From assembly GCF_032854445.1 (NCBI RefSeq), contig NC_088306.1, positions 28,491,764 to 28,555,763 of the forward strand: a stretch of 64,000 nt of DNA. Reading direction: 5' to 3'. Both the position numbers and the translations under genes were made by a program. Origin of the DNA: Liolophura sinensis (Eukaryota; Mollusca; Polyplacophora; Chitonida; Chitonidae). Shown here piece by piece: positions 49,201-62,300 of the stretch; position 1 is the first letter of the stretch; the number at the start of each line of letters is the position of its first letter. The notes beneath the pieces were generated by a model. It searched no databases. It worked only from the letters and a program-made list of their open reading frames with translations, and had not been told where the DNA came from.

Positions 49201-52200
49201 GCCCAACAAAAAAACGAGAAGAGACTAATCACTGTCTAATAATGGTCCCAGGCACCACAAACAATAAGAAGGCACTAATCAGCTTAGAATAATGTCATCA
49301 AGGCCCAAGAAGAAGGTGGAAGGTGAGGTGTAGAATATATGCTGGTAGATAATGCCTTCTAAGGGCCAGGGATCGATAGCCTAAATAGATTGTAAATCAC
49401 TAAAATCGCGATCAAAGTTCAAACTTACAACACCCTCTTGAGCAGAAGGATTGTAAGCTGTGATAGTTGTAACTCACAATCATCAGAAATTACAACTGGG
49501 TCAACCCTGTTGTAAATATTCTCAATTGCCTCCATTTTTACAAATGACTGTAAACTTAATTGTATAGTTTACAGTTGATTGTAGCTATGATCTCTTTGTG
49601 CAAGAGGACCAAGGATTTAACCTACACACTTTATGTGCAAGCGAGAGAACTTTGTACAAGTGACACTGATTTTCAAGGCACAATTTCTAAACCCTTCCCC
49701 TACAGTTTGATGGTTCAATCGATTGATGGTGTTTTAACGTCATCCACAAGATAAAGTTTCACTTGGATGACATCAGTCAGGTACTTGGGTGGACGACACT
49801 GGAGTAACCCAGTAGTCCACAGACTCCCATAAGGCACCATGTTCCATCAGAGCACAGAGTGTGAAAACTGAAGTGCAAATACTATATGGTATGTCAGAAA
49901 CACAAGTATGATCAAAATCCAGGTTGAACACATTTATCTGCTGTAAATGCCAGATTCTAGTGCAAATATAATTATTAAACATGTATTACACCCTTATTTA
50001 TAACATTAGCACACAGAGACCATATATACTAAGGGGTGGTCCCAAATACCCACCATACCAAAAAATCGTTACGATAAAAAAAAGTGTCAAAGATCATCTT
50101 TACAATTTACTTTTCACACCCTTTCATGTGCAGTTTTATGTTTTCTCCTCCGTATCTTATTTACTTGATGGTCCTTCCACACCATACTTGAGGACTATTC
50201 AGTTTAATATATGACACATTTCTAACTCAGTTTTTTTAGTTGGAGAAAACCGGAGTGCCTGATGTATACCACTAATCTGATGCCTGCCTCAAATGATCTG
50301 GGTAGTATTTGATTCTACAGGTGAACATCAAGCCAACATTCCCTTAAAATCTAATATTTTGTCATTCTTCACACATACACGTATTAACAGACTTACCTGG
50401 ATACACACTTTGTGCTTTATTTCCATCTGGCTGGTTAATTTCCGAGGTGGCATCTCCCCTGTCGTGTCTGTCCCAGGCGTGTAATGTGGCAGGCTCTGCA
50501 GACCCGTATCTTCTCCTTAAAAACATATAAACATTTATTTACTTACTTGACTGTCGTTTTAATACCATGCAAAAAAGTTTTCAGCTGGAGAGATTTATAG
50601 GTGAAAGAAACTTGAGTGCCCTTGGTAAACCACTGACCTTTGGCAAGTTACTGACGAACAGATATGAACACCATATTGGTAGAGAACAAGTGATCTTGCT
50701 CAACGGGACCCAAGGGTATCATCAACCACTTATTGTCATCAACGAGACACAACAAATTTCCTGCCCAAGGCCAGGTTTGAACCTGCTCCTCACATGTCTT
50801 CATGACTGAAGGGGAAGCTCCTAAACACTTAGACCAATAACCACAGATGATACACACATATATCCTGTATGGGTGTGGTTTGCAGCTCTGGCAAGAGTAC
50901 CCTAATTGCTCAACTTTTCGCACATGAAAGAGCAACTTTCAGTGCTATTTATGTACATTTATAATTTGAGTCTGGGCACAAAACTACATTGGTTGGATTG
51001 GCCAATTTCAGGTCTTTACAAACAGTATAATTTCATCAGTCAACATTGAATAATGCCTTCAGAATATGCTTGAAAAATCACCTTGCAAACACGCGAAAAG
51101 TTTGAAAAATTATAGTATGTTCACACTTTAAACTGATAGTTTTAATCAAGAATCAAGGTCATGTAGGGACAAAAAAAAATATAGTACATCTTTTTCCTAA
51201 ATGTAACTGTCCAGTAAAGACAAAGAAGAGTGTAAATTTGTAAAACTTGTCAATTTGTCACCATTTTTATTTTGCCTTTCTTCACGCATTGTTATTCCTA
51301 CCATGAACAATTCATCCTTTGTCTCTTGTTTCATATTCCTAATAAAACAAGCACAAACCTGTCATCTTTGCGAGGGTCATAACTCGAATGTCTACTAGAG
51401 TGCCGACTGGAATGCCGAGAGCGATGTCCTCTGTCATCCCGTGTCCTCTCCTCACGGCTTCTTGCACGGCCTCTCTCATCAAGCACCCGGTCGTCACGCA
51501 AACGATCGCGCCTGCTTCCATGACTACTGCGGCTCGGGCTTCGTCGACATCGATCCTGGTTTGAACGTATTGACTGGCTGTCACAGTTTTCCATATCAGT
51601 ATTTTTTGTTCGACTTGCGAATGGTGCCGCCTGAAAAACATTACATCATACATGTCGACAACCACTTTGTTTGCGCTCGTAAGTTGGATTTTTATGTATT
51701 CATTTATTATACCTTCTAAAGAATTCAGATTGGTCTTTTTACAATGTACATGGATTACAAAACCAATTCCTGACATTTTAATCACACGATAGTGGCGATG
51801 AGGGGCAAAGGAGGACAACTTTAGCTTTCATCTACTTGTATATACCAAAGACAATCCTCCTACTGCACAGAACTAAAGCCAGACTAGAACACACAGCCTC
51901 AATCTCAGCTAGACAAATTTTAAAGGTCTACATTTCTACCATACAAGAACAGTACAGAAGAACCTGCCATGTCTCCAGACAAACATCTAAAACACAACCT
52001 GAATGTAGGAGTTACAAGATGAGCTCTAGAAGTCAATCAGGCATGAAAACATTTGTATCTTTCTTTTATTTGATTGTTATTGCTATGATTATGAGAACAG
52101 AAATTTTTTACACAACCACTAATCACTATTATAAATAACAACTGCACCTAAACAGCAAGAAAACTATATCAATATGGGTGGATATACTGATCTTGGAGGC

Positions 52201-55200
52201 CTGCATACTTACAATCCATGAGGTAACTCAGACACAGTAAAGGGTTGCCGTATGTAAAATGTTTACACAAAACAGAAGGTGACAATTGTTACCTCTGGCC
52301 TTCCCAGAATCTCATCAGCATCATCTGCACTGGACCAATCACTGTAAACTTCTCCACCTGCTGACTTCAGCTCTTCTTTATCTGACATGTCACCTGAAAC
52401 AACAATGTCTTTATAGTGTCACGCAACCATACCTGGCCTACAGCAGGCTGACTGGTAACATAACTCAACTGTTTAAAATTTTGTCAAAGAACAGCACCTT
52501 TTTTACACCCAAAACACATATCCCTCCCTCCTCTTCCAAATAAAACAAGATTTGATTAAAAGCAGTCCAGTTGTTCAGGCAATACCTTGTTGACAGGCAG
52601 TACAGCCAATGGAATAAATGGCTACAACACGGTGAATTGGACAAACCAAACAGGATGGCTAATTTGATGAGTGAAACAGACAAACAGCACCAAAATCTAA
52701 TCTGTTATTAAGATCTCACCAAATTTGATTAAATTTCACCCAGTAGTTTGAAAATATCTTTAGACAAGTGTGTCTAAACATATACTATGTCTTCTTGTGG
52801 TATTTATTTATTTGATTGGTGTTTTACGCTGTACTCAAGAATATTCTTCTTATGGTATGGCATGCCCATGCTGTCGAGGTGCTGCCACCACTGAAGTATC
52901 ATGCCGAAGATACCAGACATGACACCTCACCTAGTCTCACTGCACTATTCCTTGCTCTAACCATGAGCACCAAGCAAGGTAACCATGTGTAAGGTCTATT
53001 TTTAAATTACCACGTTTAAAGCCTTTGGTATGACCCGACCCCATGTTTGACCCCAGATCTCCAGACACTGAGGTGGACACTCTAACCAATAGGCCAATGA
53101 CGCCACACTGTAAACATATGGATTTACCACTACATGTACCTGTGAAGGGCACTGATCCTGATCTCAACTGGTCTTCCCTCTTCAACTCAGCCTGGGGTGT
53201 TTCTGTGAGGGTGCCTAAGAAATCAACCAACATAGAAAGTTGAAGATGACATTCAACTTCGAAGGTGACCAAAAAATGTTTATGCATGAAAGACCATTAG
53301 AGTTTAAGCGTTAGATATATATGTGCACGAGAACAAATGTATATATGCAGTGATAAGGTATCACACATAAACGTTAAAAGGCACACCTTCTGTTTTTGTG
53401 ATGTTGCATAGCTGAGAGATCACAGGTCAAAGTAAACAAAATTGCGTACGTTGAGAAAATCGAAAAACAGCACCATATTATGAATTTCGATCAATCTGGT
53501 ACAAGATATTTCTGTAAAATGTAAATGCAGTGGTTTCAGCCCGCTGTTTCCAACAGCTTCGTAAGAATTCCAGATTAAAAGCTGAATCATTGAGTTACCA
53601 AGCTCATCAGACCCTTTATTACAGAATCTTTACATACCTCATCCAAAATTATATTAATTTTTTTCCTTATTATTTCCTCTTAATACAAAACAGCTTCAGT
53701 AATATTCACTACTTCACCACTAAAACTTTCTGATCACGGAGAGTTTGCCATTAAACAGCTTCAACTTTTAAATGTTTGTAGGTTGTCTTGGTAAGAAGAA
53801 AGAGCTGGAGTTCTCCATCATTCAAACAACACTGACCATCATTCACACATCAGAGACCTTCAGAGAGCTCTAGTTACCCGGACATTCTCACAATCCTGAC
53901 CTTCCGACAGCTCTGGTTACCGTAATTATCTCACAATCCTGACCTTCCCAGAGCTCTAGTTACCCGGACATTCTCACAAACCTGACGTTGAGAGAGCTCT
54001 GGTTACCTTAATTTTCTCACAATCCTGACCTTCAGAGAGCTCTAGTTACCCAGACATTCTCACAATACTGGCTTTATCACAATGCTGACCTTCATAGAGC
54101 TCTAGTTACCCAGACATTCTCACAATACTGACCTTCAGAAAGCTCTAGTTACCCAGTCATTCTCACAATACTGACCTTCAGAAAGCTCTAGTTACCCAGA
54201 TATTCTCACAATACTGACTTTCAGAGAGCTCTAGCTACCCCAACATTCTTACAATACTGACCTTCAGAGAGCTCTATCATCTTCTGTTTCTTCCTGTCAC
54301 CGTCCTCGGGTCCCGGGGTTGACAAAGCCTCAGGGGAGAGGCGTCTCTTAGTCTTCTGCGACATATCAGCATCCTGTAAACAATGTAACAAGCATGAAGT
54401 CACAGTGTTAATCAGTAAGAGGAGTAGACACAGACCTAAAAAGCCACAACCATGTTTTCTGATGTAGCCTGTAACTTTATAATAAATCGATTTTTAATCT
54501 GGAATTCTTACAGGGATTCATTCCATGGGATGTGCCATGTTAGAGCAACCGGTACCACAATCCTACAGAGATACAGGTAAATAGTGTCTGAATGATCGAA
54601 GTTGATAACACAGCAGCGCTTTCTATTTATCAATATGTGCGCTAATACTTAAGACTGCGATATCTCATTTATGTAACATCACAAAGACAAACGGTAATGC
54701 TTTTTCCTCACAATAAAAAATCCATGTATGAATTTAGTCTGGAGGCAATTCAAAGCAAAGGCGATTCCACAAATAAAGGTAAATACACTGGTATCTAAGG
54801 CTAGTGTGAAAAAAAAGAAAAAAAAAAGATTGTTTAATTTGACAAAGGTTTAATTAATCAATCTTTGTTTTTTCTTTTTTTTTTTTCGGTAGAGCAGTCA
54901 CTTTTAAAAGTTACCCGTTCATCATTTTTTTTCTGTGCACCACCTTCAACCTGCTCATCGTCGCTCTCCACAGCAAAAGGGTCATACTTTTCTGACCTAT
55001 CTCTCTTTTTATCACGGGCTTCAGGACTCTGAGGGGTGGGTGAGTCTTTCCTCTCCTTTTCACCCACCACCTCACTTTCTCTTTCTAAACTCTTCGAGTG
55101 ACCCTTAGCACTTCCCTTTGAGCTTGCTTTGTCACTCTCGTTGTCGCCTCGCTGCAATAAGCTCTTCTGCACGGCAACCCTACGCCGCCTCTCCCTCCCT

Positions 55201-56305
55201 CGACCTCGATCGCCTTCCCCGTACTCAGAATGGGGTCGGTCACCATGTCGACTGCACCCACTCACTGACCCCTTGTCATCCCAGTCGCCTTTCAGCCAAG
55301 CCTTCTCGCTCTGAGTGTCTCTGTCTCTCTCCTGGTCATGAGTCCAACCTTTCTCACCGGGCAAAATTTTTTCACTCAATGTTTCACTGTCCCTTTCTCT
55401 TTCACGATTGGCTGATCTTTCCCTGCGTGACTCTCGATCCTTGGCCGATTCTCTACTGCCACTCTTCACACTCTCACGGTCTACCTCTCTCTCCCCACCC
55501 TCTTTACTCGCTCCGCCCAGGGACTTCTCTCTGTTTCCATCTTCCTTCAACTTCTCTCGTTCTTTATCCTCGTCTTTATCTGCACCTGCCCCTCTAGAAT
55601 GGTCCCGTCCTCTCTTTCTGCCCCCGGGGCGATCAATCTCCTCTCCTTTCTTCCTCCTATCTCGCCTCTGGTCTCCTTCCACTTCGCCTTCTTTTTCCCA
55701 GCTGCGGCTGTCACCTCGCAGCACACCATCTTTAACACTCTCTTGATTTCCAGTACGCTCTCGAGATTTATCTGCTTCTCTTTTAAACCGATCCCCTTCT
55801 GAGTCTCGGCCGCGTTTTCCTAAACGTTCGATATCTTGATCCCGCCTGCTGCGGTCCATTTCCTGAGACTGGTCCCGTCTCCGTACCTCCGCTCTCTCCC
55901 AGTCAGCACCTCTGGTCTCGTCTAAGTTACTACCGCTACGCAGTGAAGTAGCGGACGGAGAATGGTCACGTAATCTCTTAGAGGGAGGTGACTGAGTTTT
56001 GTCATCATCAAGGTCAAAAGGTCGCTTGCTGCAACAACATAAACGTCTACAGTTGTAACGTGAACGAAAATATGCATTTCAAGGTTGAAGAAAGCGAAGA
56101 GTGAATGCATATTTAATTATCCAAATCAATATATTATAGTCACCAAAAGAAAAAAAAAGGTTCCTTGATAGTTTTCATGTCGAGTTAGAGGGCTTAAGAG
56201 GTTCTTACAATGGAACATTAACAAAGTTTGAGTAAAAAACTGATAACTCCATTCTATTTTTTGTTTTAAACTATTTGTCTACTGTTTTAAACTATTACAA
56301 CTAAC

Positions 56306-56340
<35 letters not shown>

Positions 56341-59300
56341 CAAGATATCATCAAATAGGTGGAAACAAATGCCCCATTTTTGAAAGAGCAAAATGCAAAT
56401 TTAAACACTGCCAAGAATTCAATGGGGAGGAGGTGAAACTGTTGCAATCCTTTGAGAAGGTGCTAGTGTGATGCAGGACCTTTAGTCATTTTTATGTCAA
56501 AAATTTATTGCAGCCCAATCAGTCAGTTTCTTCTATAACATTGTTTTGTTTTTAATGGGATTTAAGGAATGTGTTTAATGGTATTTCATCTGACATACAC
56601 TTCACGTTAGTGTCTTCTTTCCCTTTAAATTGTGTGGTACTTCCAAGCAGCTGCACAGGTCTGGGCGGTATTAAATGTACTAGCAATGTGTAGGCTATAA
56701 GGAACAGCAAGTCACAGTGTCAACCTTTGGTCACTGTACGGTACCAACATGAAATTGCCACACTTTAGAAGTTCTGTAAAACTACTCTACCCCTACATGC
56801 TCCACACAGTCAGAGGGCAAGGCATGGTTTCAAGAAACTTCATTAGAAGTTCTGTAAAACAACTCTTCCCCTACATGCTCCTTCACGGTTAGAAGGCAAA
56901 GCCTGGTTTCCTGAAACTTCCTCAGAAGTTCTGTAAAACTACTCTACCCCTACATGCTCCTACACGGTTAGAAGGCAGGGCCTGGTTTCCTGAAACTTCC
57001 TCAGAAGTTCTGTAAAACTACTCTACCCCTACATGCTCCTTCACGGTTAGAAGGCAGGGCCTGGTTTCCTGAAACTTCCTCAGAAGTTCTGTAAAACTAC
57101 TCTACCCCTACATGCTCCTTCACGGTTAGAAGGCAGGGCCTGGTTTCCTGAAACTTCCTCAGAAGTTCTGTAAAACTACTCTACCCCTACATGCTCCTTC
57201 ACGGTTAGAAGGCAGGGCCTGGTTTCCTGAAACTTCCTCAGAAGTTCTGTAAAACTACTCTACCCCTACATGCTCCTTCACGGTTAGAAGGCAGGGCCTG
57301 GTTTCCTGAAACTTCCTCAGAAGTTCTGTAAAACTACTCTACCCCTACATGCTCCTACACGGTTAGAAGGCAGGGCCTGGTTTCCTGAAACTTCCTCAGA
57401 AGTTCTGTAAAACCACTCTACCCCTACATGCTCCTACACGGTTAGAAGGCAGGGCCTGGTTTCCTGAAACTTCCTCAGAAGTTCTGTAAAACCACTCTAC
57501 CCCTACAAGCTCCTACACGGTTAGAAGGCAGGGCCTGGTTTTCTGAAACTTCCTCAGAAGTTCTGTAAAACCACTCTACCCCTACATGCTCCTACACGGT
57601 TAGAAGGCAGGGCCTGGTTTCCTGAAACTTCCTCAGAAGTTCTGTACAACTACTCTACCCCTACATGCTCCTTCACGGTTAGAAGGCAGGGCCTGGTTTC
57701 ATAAAACTTCTTTAGAAGTTCTGTAAAACTACTCTACCCCTACATGCTCCACACAGTTAGAGGGCAAAGCCTGGTTTCCTGAAACTTCCTCAGAAGTTCT
57801 GTAAAACTACTCTACCCCTACATGCTCCACACAGTTAGAAGGCAAAGCCTGGTTTCCTGAAACTTCCTCAGAAGCTCTGTAAAACATGCTCTTACACAGA
57901 TAGATTCTTTTTAAAATCTCTCTTAGCAGTACAAAGCAGAACTGTAACGGTCACAGAACTATTACATCTTTGTTGTTTATCTGGACATCATACCGTAAGT
58001 TGTCCCTCCTGTCCATGCGTTCATCTCTTCGCAAAAGCCTTTCGTCCATGTGATCGTCTCGACGTCCTCGCTCAAATGCCTCCTCCCCACGCTCCAGGCG
58101 ATCATCGCGGCGGTCCCCTCTCTCCTCGCGGCGGAGATCCACATACAGACTGTCCCGTGGATTACTTGGTTCACGGCGATCTCTATAGTCACCTTCCAGA
58201 CGAAGACGCAGCATTTCATCCCTGTCCATTCGCCGAAACATTGCCGGGTCTTCGAATCGGCGGCCATCCCTTATGTCAAGGAATTCCCCGCGTCGCCCCA
58301 TTCTCAGATCGCCGCGCCGGTCATCTCGCCCCCGTGGCCCCCACTCATCCCGGAAGTCCAGGTGGCGACCTTCCCAGTCACCACGGCGACCAAGCCGATC
58401 AGGAAGATCATCATCATAGCCACCTGAACACAAAGCACACTTGCAATACACACGTAAACAATGTATGACTTCAAGTTTTTGACAGGCTATCTTCTGTCAA
58501 AATAGCCTTCGAGGTTTAAATCAGTAAGCAATATGCATTTGGGCTTTTCGACATGTCACATAGGCTGTGAGCTGTCAAAATGGCCTACAGTTTGAATTCC
58601 CAAGAAAATATGTGGTTTCAAGTTTTAGACAAGCTATCATTTGTTAAAATAACCTTTAAATAGGTTAAGATTTCTTAATGCTGGCCTTAATCCTCAACGA
58701 ATTTGACCAGTAAAGAATACATTTGGATGCAATATGAAATCAACATTCATAAAATTTATTCATTTGTTTGACTGGTGTTTTACGCCGTACTCAACAATAT
58801 TTTACTCAGAAGACGGCCAGCATTATGGTGGGAGGAAAATGCGCAGAGCCCAAAGGAAACCCACGACCAGCCGGCAGGTTGCTGCCAGCCAGAGTTCACA
58901 GTAGGGCACTTAAGAATTTCACAGAAATTGTAGAACAGATCAGCTAGCACTTCTGCCAAATCATTCACTACATGTGTATGTATGTCTGTAATGGGATTTG
59001 TTTTACAGAGAGGCTATCTTTTGTCAAAATGTACAGTATCATGTTTTAGACAGAGTATCCTATGTCAAAATGACCTTCAGCAGTAACGATTTTCAGTATT
59101 CAGATTTTCTTGAGTTTATACAGTAACTAAACAATGTCAAACATTAGTGGAGTTTTTTCCTTCTTTTTTTCTTTAAATTTTTAGACAAATTTAACCAGCT
59201 CACAACAAACTAACTGGGTAACGCCAAAAATCATTCGACCTTTGGGTGTCACTCTCCTGTCATAATACTTCATACCAGGGCCTAATCTGACCTCAGAAGG

Positions 59301-62300
59301 GCAGGGGGTGGAACCACCGGTGAAGGGCACATCATTGTTGAATATTTCGATTCTCATACATTTTTAAGGACCTCATTTCCTATGGTTGACCTCCACCCCA
59401 CGTGCACACCACAACACGTACCTTGCCCGAAAATTCAGTCTTTAGATGGCTTGTATTTACTGATATGTAGAGAACTCTGCCATCCGGGATGACATGCATC
59501 TGATCATCACATTGTATCATAGCTACCCCAGACCATCATTAAAAAGTTGTTTGTTGCGGGTAACAAATCCTGTTTTTTGAAGTGGGTTCGGTCGGTGGGC
59601 ATTTCTTTTTTGAAAGTAAATTGAAAGTAATTCCCGGCCCGCATATTGCTAACTGAATTATCGTAGGTCCAATTTTCGTCACCTGCTTCAGGGCGTACAT
59701 TTCCAATTTTAATTGCTGTTTAAAAACTTTGTTGTTTTCATAACCAAGTTCTTTCACACTGAAGTCAAATATTCCTTCTTGATTCTGGATTCAACATCAA
59801 ATTTGAGTAAATTTACCAACTTTAAACCTAAACAACTGAAGTTAAAGGCATTCATTGCTTTCACCACTGTGGGAAAGGGACGCCAATTCGCCCAAATTTA
59901 ATGTTCTCTGCATATGAGTAAATACAAGCCATCCAAGGACTGAAGGTTCGGGCTAGGTACGTGTTGTGGTGTACATGTGGGGTGGTGTGCATGTGGGGTG
60001 GAGGTCAACCTTAGGAACCAAGGCCCTTAAAAATGTATGAGAATCGAAATATTCAACAATGAGGTGCCCTTCACTGATGGTTCCACCCCCTGCCCTGCTG
60101 ATGCCAGATTAGGCCCTGACTGTCGGTTAAAATTAGATTTACCTCTTCCTGGGAAACGATCCCCTGCCAAGCCGCGCGAGCTCAGTGCTGCAATGAACAG
60201 ACAAGTCACCTTTATACACATGACATCGATGAATCAATAAACAGAGAAATCATCTTTATACACATGACATCGCTGAATCAATGAACAGAGAAATCATCTT
60301 TATACACATGACACCACTGAATCAATGAACAGACAAGTCACCTTTATACACATGACATTGCTGAATCAATGAACAGAGAAATCATCTTTATACATATGAC
60401 ATCGCTGAATCAATGAACAGAGAAATCATCTTTATACACATGACACCACTGAATCAATGAACAGACAAGTCACCTTTATACACATGACATCGCTAAATCA
60501 ATGAACAGAGAAATCATCTTTATACACATGACATCGCTGAATCAATGAACAGAGAAATCATCTTTATACACATGACATCGCTGAATCAATGAACAGAGAA
60601 ATCATCTTTATACACATGACATCGCTGAATCAATGAACAGAGAAATCATCTTTATACACATGACATCACTGAATCAATGAACAGAGAAATCATCTTTATA
60701 CACATGACATCGCTGAATCAATGAACAGAGAAATCATCTTTATGCACATGACATCACTGAATTAATGAACAGAGAAATCATCTTTATACACATGACATCG
60801 CTGAATCACTGCCAATGAGGCGCTACACCATCCATTTATCTTTTAAACACGTTCCCAATGCCGTAACAAAACTTCCATTAAAAAAACATTCATTAGCTGA
60901 TGGTTGTTTTTTTTTTTTCAACTGAATGTAGATACATCTAAACAATTTGAATTACTTTATTGTTATTTTTTAGTGATGTTTTTTTTCGTTCTTTTTTTTT
61001 CAACTGAACAAAGATACATGTACATTTGAAGAATCTGAATTATTTTTTTTATTATTTTTTCTTCTTTATAGATAGCGTTTTCTATTTTCTTTATTTGGTT
61101 CAGAGGGGGATGAAGGGGGCTTAATGTGGCTGATTTATCTTCTGTAAAACTAGCTCATTTCCGCATATAACCATGAACCACAAATTTCACACTTCAATCA
61201 AATGTACATGTATATATGCATATGGGCTGAGGTAAACTGAGGAATTTCAGAGTCTACTCTTACCTGCACCACCAAAATCCCTCTCCCACGGGGGTGCTGA
61301 GACCCCCAAACCCCGGGGGTCACGGCCAACAAGGGGCCCTCCTCTACCTGTGGCAATTACAGTATCAATGAAACATAATGTTTGTTTTTACTTCATATTT
61401 CTATCGTACACGTACTTTAACATGTAGGGTAACAAAAAAGAAAAAGATTTACACTGGTCCTGTCGACCTTGAAAAAATAGGTCCATGTCAAGGTCAAAAA
61501 TATTATAAGGGTTTTCCAAATACACTTTCACGTTGGTAAACAGGACCAAACAAATTCAAGAAATAATGTGTTTACAATCCTACAACTGCATGTAACAAGT
61601 TTACATGCAGTTGTAAATCAAATGGCCCTACTCTTGTAGAGGAAGGTCACTGGACATAAACTGAGATCTTCATCATAACCAAGTCGATGTGTGGTTATAA
61701 GTCTGGGAAACTTCAAGGAACATGCCAAGCCACCCTGTATCACAATTCTGGTTGACAGGTAATTTACAAAGCCCTAATTCAACACTGAATCTTGTGAAAC
61801 ATTAGAAAATGAAAGAAAAAACAAACAAAACACAAACAACCTTAATGTTTTACAATGTCAGGAAAACAGTTGTGACATGGGATCTATGCAGGACTCCTTA
61901 CCATCATCAAACCTGTCAGGACGTCCCGAGAATCTGTCTCTGCCAAACCTCTCCCTCTCAAATCCTTCACGACCCCTTAGTCTGTCAGTCTCACGCTCAA
62001 ATCGAGCTCGCTCCATCTCAAACAGGCGCTCCTGTTCCAGTCGGGAAGTCGGCCCTTCATCGTAGAGAGGTGGCCGAAGGTCTGGGAATCGTGCCAGGCG
62101 TTCCCGGTCTCGCGGATCCATGAAGCGCTCCAGTCTTCCGGGACCATCAGGGTCCAGGTCTCGGCGTCCCAGGCCAGGCTCGAAGTCATCACGGTAACGA
62201 CCTTCACGGCTTCTACGGCCTGAGGGTGATGAGGATCCAGGAGGTCGGCTGAATTCGTCATCTCCACGGCGACGCATACTGGAGGGGAATGCCGGATCAT

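Noticed and set aside
54855-55802. Plus-strand ORFs rich in S, L and P opposite the ZC3H13 exon
   Set aside because: Antisense of an RE/RD-rich low-complexity exon, which leaves the other strand open.
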